Below, in pieces: positions 14,046-21,665 of a DNA stretch of 27,106 nucleotides. Each line of letters starts with the position of its first letter. The stretch's first letter is position 1. The notes under the pieces were generated by a model. That model had not been told where the DNA came from, ran no database searches, and saw only the letters and a program-made list of their open reading frames with translations. Both the position numbers and the translations under genes were made by a program. This stretch comes from a virus: IMG/VR virus record IMGVR_UViG_3300044675_003800, positions 1 to 27,106 of that record. The stretch is one strand, 5' to 3'.

Positions 14046-14559
14046 CTTTTTTATCTTTTTGATCTTTGCTGAGCAATCGTTCCAGCAGATCATTACGACT
14101 CAACACCATGCCCTGTGCTGTTTGCATGGCTTCACCTGTGCCTGCATCTGCGGCTTTGGCGTCAATTACACTTTGCTGTTGATCCAGTCGCATCTTTTTC
14201 AACTGTAGATCAATCATTTTCAACTTCTTGTCCATTTTGGCTGTTTTTGCTGTGATAGCATGTCCCAACATGTTGCTGGCCACTGAGAATATTTCGCTGG
14301 CAAATCTTGAGTCTACTTGCATGCCAAGATCCATGAGATCATTGTAACTGCTTTTGGCCAGGTCAGCCAGGCCGTCCATTTCTTCGTCGTTGGCTTCTAG
14401 GCCACGCACTCCGGGCAGGGCTTGATCAATTTTGTCTATGTTGTCGTCTAAGGTTTGTAGTTGACTACGCAGGTCTTGTGCAGGGGTGGATCCAGCATCA
14501 TTGACAGGGGCGTCTTCAGATGGGGGTAATTCAAAAAGTTCTTCGAGTTTACGGGTCAT
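14041..14559 (-). CDS. 16: Small terminase subunit, T4 gp16-like (candidate)
   Basis: A 172-aa protein matching T4 gp16 in size (164 aa) and helical plan. It has an acidic, flexible N-terminus, then SYNDLMDLGMQV and RFASEIFSVASNMLGHAI (85-102), corresponding in layout to the gp16 stretch that begins SPRHMEVFATLMGQ. A long amphipathic Lys-rich coiled-coil helix (about 103-130, KMDKKLKMIDLQLKKMRLD) follows. In T4, gp16 forms rings that recognise viral DNA and stimulate the gp17 ATPase. The N-terminus MTRKLEELFELPPSE also faintly resembles the Alt leader (MELITELFDE). The large subunit is not adjacent here. Divergent sequence makes the call moderate; a head-scaffold coiled-coil protein is the alternative. 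CTAAATA ends 4 nt before the ATG. Confidence 0.65.
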   Translation of the reverse strand: MTRKLEELFELPPSEDAPVNDAGSTPAQDLRSQLQTLDDNIDKIDQALPGVRGLEANDEEMDGLADLAKSSYNDLMDLGMQVDSRFASEIFSVASNMLGHAITAKTAKMDKKLKMIDLQLKKMRLDQQQSVIDAKAADAGTGEAMQTAQGMVLSRNDLLERLLSKDQKDKKE

Positions 14560-14563
14560 GCCC

Positions 14564-14570
14564 TATTTAG
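14564..14570 (-). promoter_or_regulatory. T4-type late promoter element CTAAATA, 4 nt from the start codon
   Basis: The minus strand reads CTAAATA-GGGC-ATG. With T4 late-promoter geometry, transcription would begin at or next to the start codon. Confidence 0.5.
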
Positions 14571-14573
14571 TGG

Positions 14574-15005
14574 TCAAGCACGACCGTTGTGAAACATATC
14601 CGATTCTGTTATCACTCTAAAACTTAACCCGTTTTTTCTGGCCCATTTGGTGGCTGCGTCCCATTTGGCATAGTTGATTGCTACTACAGCACGGTCTCTG
14701 CTGTTCATTTTTGACTCGATCACACTTTGACTTTTGGGTTTGATTTCAATCAACTCGGCTCGCACAGTGTTGTCTCTGTTGCGATAAGTGATCAAAAAGT
14801 CTGGAATGTATTGTGTCATCTTGCCTGTTATGGGATGACGATAAGGGATAGCAATGCTTTCGCTGGCCCATTGCAACACATGATCGTTGGTGTCGCAGAA
14901 CTTCATAAAACTCAGTTCCCAACCTGATCTGTAGCGAGGCGTTCCATTGCCCGCATACTTTTCACGATTGAGTATGACATAGTTGCCCTGTGCCCAACGA
15001 CTCAT
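14574..15005 (-). CDS. 4: Head completion protein, T4 gp4-like (endonuclease-like fold)
   Basis: A 143-aa protein closely following the T4 gp4 pattern: RYRSGWELSFMKFCD (24-38), WASESIAIPYRHPITGKMTQY (46-66), PDFLI (68-72), ELIEIKP (84-90). Glu30, Asp69 and the E-I-K triplet at 87-89 form a PD-(D/E)xK nuclease-like set. In T4, gp4 is needed to complete the filled head before tail joining and may trim or seal the DNA end. Length matches the family (about 150 aa). The start overlaps the upstream stop by 4 nt (ATGA), so it is coupled to the 119-aa gene. Confidence 0.88.
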   Translation of the reverse strand: MSRWAQGNYVILNREKYAGNGTPRYRSGWELSFMKFCDTNDHVLQWASESIAIPYRHPITGKMTQYIPDFLITYRNRDNTVRAELIEIKPKSQSVIESKMNSRDRAVVAINYAKWDAATKWARKNGLSFRVITESDMFHNGRA

Positions 15006-15361
15006 AGCAACACGTTTCTGGCCTGATAAAAGTTAGGTACTACTGCAACACCCACACCCAACAGTGTGGCAGCACTGCGAATGGCATTGAGATAGTAGGC
15101 CAGGCTGGCACTGAGATTGATACCGTTTTGTCCTTTGAACTCGTCCAGCAAGGTCAGTGGCGATATACCAGTGGTCTCTGCCACCCTAAACAAACTCACA
15201 GTAAAGTTGCCAGCAGCCTGACGAGTGCTCATTGTGCTTAAAAAATAACTGTACACAATGTCATATTCTGCAGCAGGCACATTGGTGTCGTAGGCATAAA
15301 AGTTGTCAAAAACTCTGACAGTTAAATCTACATTGGGATTGGTATAATTTACAGTGCTCAT
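15002..15361 (-). CDS. 119-aa probable virion protein of unknown function
   Basis: The protein begins MSTVNYTNPNVDLTVRVFDN and contains SYFLSTMSTRQAAGNFTVSLF and a hydrophobic helical C-terminal part (LSASLAYYLNAIRSAATLLG). It looks like a small folded protein; I do not recognise a family with an assigned function. It lies between the second tube-fold protein and gp4, overlapping both neighbours by 4 nt, and so is co-expressed with tail and head-completion proteins. A connector or tail accessory role is plausible by position only. A TTAAATA element lies 7 nt before the start, inside the end of the upstream gene. Confidence 0.75.
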   Translation of the reverse strand: MSTVNYTNPNVDLTVRVFDNFYAYDTNVPAAEYDIVYSYFLSTMSTRQAAGNFTVSLFRVAETTGISPLTLLDEFKGQNGINLSASLAYYLNAIRSAATLLGVGVAVVPNFYQARNVLL

Positions 15362-16596
15362 CGTCTTGTATTTAATAATCTGTTGGTTTCGGCTTGACTT
15401 TGATTGGGACCGGTGTTGTTTCTATTGAATGTTTGTGTGGGAAAGATCCAGCCGTCAGCCTTGTTGGCCACGGCTCTAGTGGCTGCAGGTAATCCTTGTT
15501 GCAGCGTTTGTGTGCCAAGTGCCACAGCCTCACTCTTGGCAATGGCAGCAAGATTTTTGCCTTTGAATGTTTTGTCAAGACGTGCGGCTTTTTGTGCAGC
15601 ACCAATCAAGCCCAACACACTGCCACTTTGCAAATCGCCGATGATACCAGCACCTGTTTCCAGCAACCCGCCTTGCCCAAACACTGTGGCGTTTGAACCT
15701 GGTCTAGCAATGGGACTGAGTTCTTTGTCGTAGTGTGCATCTGTAGCAAACCCTTGCACGTTGGGATCACCGCCCGATTGTGCTCGACCCACTGCACCTG
15801 AATAGTATTTCACTGTTTCATAAGCAATGGTCATTGAATTTTGCATGGTACCACCACCTTCAGAGTAGTTGTACTGATCATGGCTCCAACTGGTGATCAA
15901 TGGGTTGATCAGCACGTATTCAGCAAACTTGCGTTGATCCATGCCATAGATCCTGATGTCCCTGAAGAACGCAGGCTTGCCGCCGGCAACACCATTGGTT
16001 GATCCATCATTGAATGCTTCGCCAATAAATCCCCAGTCGTTGACATTGCCCACACGTTCTTTGGCATAGATGTCTCTGGCATTGTAGCCAAAACCTGCTT
16101 GACGCTGTGCATCAGCACCATTGCTGCCATTGGTGTTGTTGGGATCCAAGTAACGTTGTGATGAATCTTTGTAGTAATAATTCATGTAGTAATACCACAT
16201 CTTGCGAATCAAATCGCCACTGGTATCATGTAGTGTTACATTGATTGGATCGTAGTTGAGTTTTTTCTGTATGATTCTTTTGCGATTGTATTGATTTAGG
16301 GTTTCTGTTTCAATATTGTACTTTGGCAAATCAATGGTTTTTACTGCCAGACTGAGATTGGTTATATCATCATTGCCAAAAGCACCACGCAAAAAAGGAA
16401 TCTCTGCCAAGTTAAGTGTAAAACTCACATGGAAGAGAAACTTGTATCGAGGTTTTAGTTCGTAGGCATTAGTGGTAAAAGTTTTGCTTGCGTGAGTGTA
16501 ATCACGCAAAATGTTGTCACCTAGGAACCCGCTTTTAAAATTGTTGCCGAAATTTGGATCTATAGCCTTAAGGAAATTTTGTCCAAAAAATGACAC
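15358..16596 (-). CDS. Tail tube-fold protein, candidate tube initiator/cap (gp54/gp48-like)
   Basis: A 412-aa protein whose N-terminal half follows the T4 gp19/tube domain pattern: PRYKFLFHVSFTLN (49-62), LSLAVKTIDLPKYNIETETLNQYN (81-104), IIQKKLNYDPINVTLHDTSGDLIRKMWYYYMNYYY (108-142). A later strand block NPLITSWSHDQYNYSEGGG (about 231-249) completes the fold. The C-terminal 130 residues (QSGSVLGLIGAAQKAAR onward) are Ala/Gly-rich and helical. In T4, gp54 (320 aa) and gp48 (364 aa) share the tube fold and start the tube on the baseplate, so this is a reasonable candidate, though its place directly after gp19 is unusual. The start codon is GTG, supported by AGGAA 8 nt upstream. Confidence 0.72.
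   Translation of the reverse strand: MSFFGQNFLKAIDPNFGNNFKSGFLGDNILRDYTHASKTFTTNAYELKPRYKFLFHVSFTLNLAEIPFLRGAFGNDDITNLSLAVKTIDLPKYNIETETLNQYNRKRIIQKKLNYDPINVTLHDTSGDLIRKMWYYYMNYYYKDSSQRYLDPNNTNGSNGADAQRQAGFGYNARDIYAKERVGNVNDWGFIGEAFNDGSTNGVAGGKPAFFRDIRIYGMDQRKFAEYVLINPLITSWSHDQYNYSEGGGTMQNSMTIAYETVKYYSGAVGRAQSGGDPNVQGFATDAHYDKELSPIARPGSNATVFGQGGLLETGAGIIGDLQSGSVLGLIGAAQKAARLDKTFKGKNLAAIAKSEAVALGTQTLQQGLPAATRAVANKADGWIFPTQTFNRNNTGPNQSQAETNRLLNTRR
15369..15375 (-). promoter_or_regulatory. Late-promoter-like element TTAAATA
   Basis: TTAAATA on the minus strand, 7 nt before the ATG at 15361, but inside the coding end of the upstream gene, so chance occurrence is possible. Confidence 0.3.
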
Positions 16597-16598
16597 GT

Positions 16599-17225
16599 TT
16601 AAATTCCTGCAGCACTTACTGAGCCAGCGATGGTACGTGCAATTTTTGTAGCAACACCAACACCAACTGGGCTTTGATTAGCATTGTCATAAATGATGCC
16701 CATGGTAATTGTTACAGGAGCATTTTCACTGTAGTTCAATGCACCATAGTCAGCACTATTAAGATAGCAGCCATACAATTCCCAAGTTTCTAACACAACT
16801 GGAGCAGTAGCACCATTACCACCGTCAAGGATTTCAACTTTGGTTGTGAACTTGTAATCGACTCCAGAAGCAGCACTACTCATTTCTAAGAAGTCCATTT
16901 GTTTCTGTAGCTGTTCGCCAACTAACTTGCTCACAGCACCCGACGCATCGTCACGGATTTCGCAAGAAGTAGGTGCCCATGCGTGTTTGCCAGCTAAGTT
17001 CAATTTTGAATTGTAGATAGGTATCTCTATGTTCTCAAATGTTAAGTTAGGACGAGCAAAACTTATTACCTGTTTGGTCAATTCTGTTCTTGGTGTACTG
17101 ACACCAAAGTTTTCAAACATCACTCTAAAGCGATATTTAAGTTTGGGCATCAACAGACCTTGTGTTGTCGAACTCTGATCGCTGGCCAAAGGTACTGTCA
17201 TTTTGTTTAATGATGCTGATGGCAT
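16599..17225 (-). CDS. 19: Tail tube protein, T4 gp19-like
   Basis: A 208-aa major tail tube protein that stacks as rings inside the contractile sheath and conducts DNA. Features: KLKYRFRVMFENFG (28-41), VISFARPNLTFENIEIPIYNSKLNLAGKHAW (53-83), TSCEIRDDASGAVSKLV, LETWELYGCYLNSADYGALNYSEN and VTITMGIIYDN near the end, all typical of gp19, although longer than T4 gp19 (163 aa). It lies directly after the sheath gene as in T4. It has a strong ribosome site (AGGAG), a GTAAATA element and, before that, a 10-bp hairpin separating it from the sheath gene, consistent with separate high-level expression. Confidence 0.93.
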   Translation of the reverse strand: MPSASLNKMTVPLASDQSSTTQGLLMPKLKYRFRVMFENFGVSTPRTELTKQVISFARPNLTFENIEIPIYNSKLNLAGKHAWAPTSCEIRDDASGAVSKLVGEQLQKQMDFLEMSSAASGVDYKFTTKVEILDGGNGATAPVVLETWELYGCYLNSADYGALNYSENAPVTITMGIIYDNANQSPVGVGVATKIARTIAGSVSAAGI

Positions 17226-17247
17226 TTGTTATATCTCCTGTTGTGTT

Positions 17248-17254
17248 TATTTAC
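17248..17254 (-). promoter_or_regulatory. Late-promoter-like element GTAAATA before the tail tube gene
   Basis: GTAAATA on the minus strand in the sheath-tube gap, 22 nt before the ATG at 17225 and upstream of the AGGAG ribosome site. Confidence 0.45.
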
Positions 17255-17261
17255 CTAATTC

Positions 17262-17285
17262 AATGACCGGTCGAAACCGGTCATT
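17262..17285 (-). terminator. Strong hairpin between sheath and tube genes
   Basis: A perfect 10-bp inverted repeat AATGACCGGT / ACCGGTCATT with a 4-nt loop (TTCG on the minus strand) begins 6 nt after the sheath stop. No U-run follows on the minus strand, so it may act as a weak terminator, an RNA-processing or stability element, or a spacer. On the plus strand it is followed by TTAGA only. Confidence 0.6.
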
Positions 17286-17290
17286 TTAGA

Positions 17291-20200
17291 TCAAGCATTA
17301 AGTCCTGAAATTTCTCCAGTGTTCTTGATACGCAATGGAATGTAGATAAATTCAACTGCTTTGACTGGTTCAATAGCAACGTCAACCCACAACTCGTTGC
17401 GGTCAATACGTGCAGGAGTGTTGTTACTCAAGTCGCAAACAACCAAGTAGTCATAAAGAGCACGTTTGGCCACAAGGTCAATCATCAAACTGTTAACAGT
17501 GTTGGTGATCTCATTGCGTGTGATTTGATCATTGGGTTCAAACAAGTACAGTTTGCCAATTTCTTCCAGGCGTCCACGCAAGAAGCAGATCAATCGTGCA
17601 ACGTTGATGCGATCCAATGCTGTGGTGGCACCTTGACGTGTTTTGTTGCCAAAGTTTGTGATACCAATACCTGGAATAAAGGTAATGGGGTTGATGTTGT
17701 TTTCATACAATATGTCACGTACACTTTGTCCCACTGCCAACTGTACAAACTCACCAGTTTGTGCATTGATGTACCCAATAGCCTCAGCATTGTCTACCAC
17801 GCCTCGACGTGTGCCAGCAGGTGCCAGCCATGGATAACTCACTGCATCACTACGCAAGATTGTGCGTACCATCATGTGTGTGGGCGGTGCAACAACAGTA
17901 TTGCCACTCAAGTCTGTGGTCTGGCAGCTGGGATAGAACACAGCAGCATAAGCACTGCCAATTGTCAAGCCGTCATCTGTGGGCACACCAAGACCGTTGT
18001 TGTTGGTTGCATGTGTCACTAGATCATTGCCTGTGTTTGGCAATCGCATTGGTGTGTCTCCTACCACAAACAATGTGTTGGCACGTTCGTTGCTGAGTGC
18101 CACCAAGTTGACCAACAACTCAGGATAAGCAGGTGCAGCAATCAAGTTGAATTGATTTTGTTCTTCACGTGCAGCCAGACTGGTATCAATGCCTGCCTTC
18201 ATTGCAGCCACAATCAGTTTGCGTTGTGCCAATCGTCCAGCGTACATGGCACCGTCGTCTTTGTTGCCTGATGCTGTGAGCCATGTGTTGGTCACTGTGG
18301 GTAATATATCATCTGGGAATGTGGTTGAGTTAAAATAATTGCTTTGATAACTCTTGACATTGTACCCTGAACGGCGTGTGTTGAACAACAACATACCTTG
18401 GGGATACAGTGCAGGATCGGGTGCATCCAAATCCAAATAATCACTGATCAACAAACTTTCAATTGTGGGGAATGGATCGGCCACAGGATCTGTGGTGCCA
18501 TTTGGTGCCCAACGTGCATCTGCAAACAGGATACCGTTTGAAGTGATTTGATCAGTGGTGTCAACTGCAACCCATTGATCTGTGCCGCTGACTTGTTCCC
18601 AACGATACAACAAGGGATAGTTTTCAAGATCACTGCTGTCAATCCACAGGTCACCGTATTGCAATGGGCTTTCGGCTGCATCGTTCTGTGTCAGTGGTTC
18701 TGAGGCAGCAACAATGGGTCCTGACGCATTGGTCAATGTAAGATCAAACCCTCGTGTGTCGTTGGTGACATTCTGATAACCTTGCCATGTGCCGTTGTCT
18801 TGGATCATGATATCTACATCGCTTACTGAACTGTAGTACCACAAACGACCATCAGCTGGATTTTGATCAGGGGCAACATCGCTTGCTGTGTAAGAGAACA
18901 AATCAGTGCTGACCCAATTGCTCAATACCAATTGATTTGCAATTTGAGCCTGACGCACTTTGGGAGTAGCTGTGGTAAATCCAGCAGTGGTCACTGGTGT
19001 ACCAGTGAAATTTTGTAAGTATATCGAGCCGCCTTGGCTGTGTGTGAACACAATATTGCCAGCACTGTTTACGCTGGCACTAACATAAGGCACGTTAGCA
19101 GCACTGACAGAAGTTATAAAAGCAGCAACACTGGTTCCACTCAATGTCACAACATAAGGTGTATTTGGTTGCAGATCATAATTGGTCAATGACTGTCCTG
19201 CTTGTGTAGCATAGATATAAAAAACATTATTTTGCACAAACAATGCATCGCCACCAGATCCAGGAGTGGTAGTACCAGTTACAACTGTGGCACCCAACGC
19301 AGTTCTTTCCAACAACAAGAAACTGGCATTTGAATTGGGAGTTGTATTGTATAGTTCAGAATTGTATTGCACATAAGTGCTGCCAACTGGAATATTCTTG
19401 CCGCCACCAGTGGGATCAAGACCATAGTTTGCTGTGCCATCGTATGAATATACAGGACTGTTTTGTGCAACAAAGGTATCCAATGCAGCACTGTATTGTT
19501 TTACTTTCAAACTCATGCCAGTACTGGCAGTGCTGAGATTTTGCCAAACGGATCCTGTGGGAGCAGAATCTGTGTCTGTGGTTCTCCAGCGAGGTGCTTG
19601 ATAACTGTAACCTGGGAAATAACTTGGAGCACGATATTCACCAGATGTAATACCCAGTGTGGTCAACAAGTTAGCGGTTGTTGCAGGAATTGTGCCTGTT
19701 TCAATGCTAATAACACCACCGCTGTCTGTGGATCCGTCATTGGAAGCAACACTGGTTGCATACAATGTCAACTTGTTGTTGACTGCGGCAGCAGTAACGC
19801 CCGGAATAGCTTGACTGTTAATAACCGCAGCAAATCCTGTTACGGTGTTGGTAGCACTAACAGTACACAACACATCATTGATGTACATGTTGGCACCAAC
19901 TGGCAAACCGCTGCCAGACACTGAGTTTGTGCCTTGCAAGGCAGGCCATGATGTTTTCCATGCATCTGTGCCCAGTAATACCCAGGTGTTGTTTGAGTTT
20001 TTGTACCAATTCTCATTGTTCAAACTCACTGCACTCACCGCATAGTCGCCAATGCTGCCAATGGTGCTGATGGGAGTATAATCACCGCCAGCATAGTCAA
20101 CCACATCTGCTGTGTCTGTAATCACAATAGGCACTTGGTTGGTAAATGTTGCGGATGTTTGATCCCATTCAAATATGCCCCAGAGACTAGTGCTAGTATC

Positions 20201-20611
20201 TAACCAGTATGTGCCGTTGTTGGGGTTGCCTGTGGGACGACTCAAACTTGCAGTCAATTCTGTTAGGTCAATGTCCACACGTTGAACATACGCACGATTG
20301 GTAACGCCCAGGGCTGAGTAAGCTGCCAACAATCCGTACTCGTTGAGTTCGTATCCGTTAATAGGGGTACCAGTGGTGGTGTTGTAGAAGAACGGCACAC
20401 CAAATGTGGCTGCCAAATCACGCTGACTGGTAATGAGATAAGTTTTGTTTGCATTGGCAGCGGTTGTGCCGGCTGCAACTCCGACTCCAGCAGCGTCAGC
20501 TTTGTTTTGTGCTGTTGCTACTAGAAAGTAAGGGACTGTGTTTACAGCGGAAGGGATATATTGACTCTCGTCAATTACTGTTACTTCTACGCCTGGTGAT
20601 ACTAGTGCCAT
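17291..20611 (-). CDS. 18: Tail sheath protein, T4 gp18-like, with a large insertion
   Basis: An 1106-aa contractile sheath subunit. The N-terminus (MALVSPGVEVTVIDESQY) and the C-terminal third are classic gp18: ISDYLDLDAPDPALYPQG, GYINAQTGEFVQLAVGQSVR, FIPGIGITNFGNKTRQG, RINVARLICFLRGRLEEIG, FEPNDQITRNEITNTVNS and IEPVKAVEFIYIPLRI. T4 gp18 is 659 aa; here about 570 residues (about 125-700) are inserted between the conserved ends. The insert is Ser/Thr/Asn-rich and includes several modules with a G-x-x-W ... Y ... W pattern (128-164, 350-388, 584-614, 648-685). It probably projects from the tail surface. A perfect late promoter TATAAATA and AAGGA ribosome site precede it. Confidence 0.95.
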   Translation of the reverse strand: MALVSPGVEVTVIDESQYIPSAVNTVPYFLVATAQNKADAAGVGVAAGTTAANANKTYLITSQRDLAATFGVPFFYNTTTGTPINGYELNEYGLLAAYSALGVTNRAYVQRVDIDLTELTASLSRPTGNPNNGTYWLDTSTSLWGIFEWDQTSATFTNQVPIVITDTADVVDYAGGDYTPISTIGSIGDYAVSAVSLNNENWYKNSNNTWVLLGTDAWKTSWPALQGTNSVSGSGLPVGANMYINDVLCTVSATNTVTGFAAVINSQAIPGVTAAAVNNKLTLYATSVASNDGSTDSGGVISIETGTIPATTANLLTTLGITSGEYRAPSYFPGYSYQAPRWRTTDTDSAPTGSVWQNLSTASTGMSLKVKQYSAALDTFVAQNSPVYSYDGTANYGLDPTGGGKNIPVGSTYVQYNSELYNTTPNSNASFLLLERTALGATVVTGTTTPGSGGDALFVQNNVFYIYATQAGQSLTNYDLQPNTPYVVTLSGTSVAAFITSVSAANVPYVSASVNSAGNIVFTHSQGGSIYLQNFTGTPVTTAGFTTATPKVRQAQIANQLVLSNWVSTDLFSYTASDVAPDQNPADGRLWYYSSVSDVDIMIQDNGTWQGYQNVTNDTRGFDLTLTNASGPIVAASEPLTQNDAAESPLQYGDLWIDSSDLENYPLLYRWEQVSGTDQWVAVDTTDQITSNGILFADARWAPNGTTDPVADPFPTIESLLISDYLDLDAPDPALYPQGMLLFNTRRSGYNVKSYQSNYFNSTTFPDDILPTVTNTWLTASGNKDDGAMYAGRLAQRKLIVAAMKAGIDTSLAAREEQNQFNLIAAPAYPELLVNLVALSNERANTLFVVGDTPMRLPNTGNDLVTHATNNNGLGVPTDDGLTIGSAYAAVFYPSCQTTDLSGNTVVAPPTHMMVRTILRSDAVSYPWLAPAGTRRGVVDNAEAIGYINAQTGEFVQLAVGQSVRDILYENNINPITFIPGIGITNFGNKTRQGATTALDRINVARLICFLRGRLEEIGKLYLFEPNDQITRNEITNTVNSLMIDLVAKRALYDYLVVCDLSNNTPARIDRNELWVDVAIEPVKAVEFIYIPLRIKNTGEISGLNA

Positions 20612-20636
20612 GGTTGGTTCCTTTTCAAGTTATTGA

Positions 20637-20644
20637 TATTTATA
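20637..20644 (-). promoter_or_regulatory. Consensus T4 late promoter TATAAATA for the tail sheath gene
   Basis: An exact TATAAATA on the minus strand, 25 nt before the sheath ATG, with AAGGA near the start. It has the best position for a classical late promoter in the window. Confidence 0.75.
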
Positions 20645-20696
20645 GGCATACCCAAAAAAAGCCAGTTTACACCACCCTTTGGCAAAGGTCCAAGTA

Positions 20697-20703
20697 CTAA
20701 ATA
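20697..20703 (+). promoter_or_regulatory. Late promoter element CTAAATA, 4 nt from the start codon
   Basis: The plus strand reads CTAAATA-CCCC-ATG, directly before the HNH-like gene; it lies back to back with the sheath promoter about 55 nt away. Confidence 0.5.
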
Positions 20704-20707
20704 CCCC

Positions 20708-21052
20708 ATGAGACCCATATGTAAAGCCTGCAATCAACGACCATGTGCTGTGAATTATATTAAGGAAGATGTAACACATTATCGCAGTAGGTGCGAGACT
20801 TGTCAACGCAAAGGTCGGGGAATCAAACCCAGAGAGCCAAGATGGAAGTCCGCAGGCTACAAGAAAAAACCCGCATGTGATAGATGCGGGTTTCGAGCAA
20901 GATTTGCCAGTCAGTTGTTGGTGTATCACATTGATGGTGATCTCAACAATGCCACTGTGAGAAACTTACGAACAGTTTGTCGTAATTGTGTAGAAGAAAT
21001 TTCCCGTACAGAAGTTACTTGGCGAGCGGGTGATCTTGAACCAGACGCTTGA
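20708..21052 (+). CDS. HNH endonuclease-like zinc protein
   Basis: A 114-aa basic protein with four Cys pairs: C5/C8 (CKAC), C29/C32 (CETC), C57/C60 (CDRC) and C91/C94 (CRNC). Between the last two, VYHIDGDLNNATVRNLRTVC has the His-Asn-Asn spacing of an HNH-type beta-beta-alpha metal fold (H74, N80/N81, N86). Related phage proteins are annotated as HNH family, but the N-terminal CxxC pairs make it more than a minimal nuclease. Start ATG 20708 (MRPICKACNQ) is chosen over a start at 20633 because CTAAATA ends 4 nt before it and the earlier residues overlap the divergent promoter. It is oriented opposite to both neighbours, and its 3' end overlaps the dNMP kinase end by 38 bp (convergent). Confidence 0.82.
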   Translation: MRPICKACNQRPCAVNYIKEDVTHYRSRCETCQRKGRGIKPREPRWKSAGYKKKPACDRCGFRARFASQLLVYHIDGDLNNATVRNLRTVCRNCVEEISRTEVTWRAGDLEPDA

Positions 21053-21665
21053 CTTGTTGATATAGATCATCTAGTGTACTGTTGTTGTCCAGTACCACAT
21101 CAAATTTCGTACCTACCCAAGACGTTTCTGATGCATGTACTCCCAACTGCTCTAGTCGACGCCCGCTCAGTGCCCAGGTTGAGTTGCCGTCAGGGCCACG
21201 ATTGAGACTCACAGCCGCATCGTACCACTCAGGTTCAGGGCCACGCACCACACGCACCACAATACCGCCCGACTGTTTGATAGCACGGATTTCGTTGGGG
21301 AATCTGCAGTCACTGATCACAACATCGTCCCTGCTGTTACGCAGTTTGTTTTCCAAACTAGCAATCCAGATATCGTCGTGAAAGTTCTTGCGGCACACTT
21401 CTGTGCCCCACTGCTGTAGAATGTAACGTGGAGTCAAGTGTGGTATTCCTAAACGTTGGGCCCACCATGGATCAACTTGCTCACGCCACTCACGGGCCAT
21501 TTTTGTGCGGCCCTCCAGCATGGTTCTGTCCCAACCAAACACCTGTGCTACTGCGTCTTTTAATGTGTTGGCAAAACTTTCTCTGCGAAAGTGATGTAGA
21601 TTCACAAGATAGTCTGCAATGGTATCTTTGCCTGAGCCAATAAATCCACAAATTCCAATGATCAT
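21015..21665 (-). CDS. 1: Deoxynucleoside monophosphate kinase, T4 gp1-like
   Basis: A 216-aa P-loop kinase. The P-loop GFIGSGKDT at 7-15 is typical of the T4 gene 1 / dNMP kinase family. Other family-like segments are RRESFANTLKDAVAQVFGWDR (27-47), LQQWGTEVCRK and VVISDCRFPNEIRAI. It converts dNMPs (in T4: dGMP, dTMP and 5-hydroxymethyl-dCMP) to dNDPs for phage DNA synthesis. The start overlaps the exonuclease stop by 4 nt (ATGA) with AAGGAA upstream, so the two form an early/middle operon embedded among late genes. The tail of the gene overlaps the convergent HNH-like gene. Confidence 0.9.
   Translation of the reverse strand: MIIGICGFIGSGKDTIADYLVNLHHFRRESFANTLKDAVAQVFGWDRTMLEGRTKMAREWREQVDPWWAQRLGIPHLTPRYILQQWGTEVCRKNFHDDIWIASLENKLRNSRDDVVISDCRFPNEIRAIKQSGGIVVRVVRGPEPEWYDAAVSLNRGPDGNSTWALSGRRLEQLGVHASETSWVGTKFDVVLDNNSTLDDLYQQVKRLVQDHPLAK

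Noticed and set aside
17262-17285. Rho-independent terminator on the plus strand
   Set aside because: No plus-strand gene reads into it, and only four T residues occur around the end of the stem.
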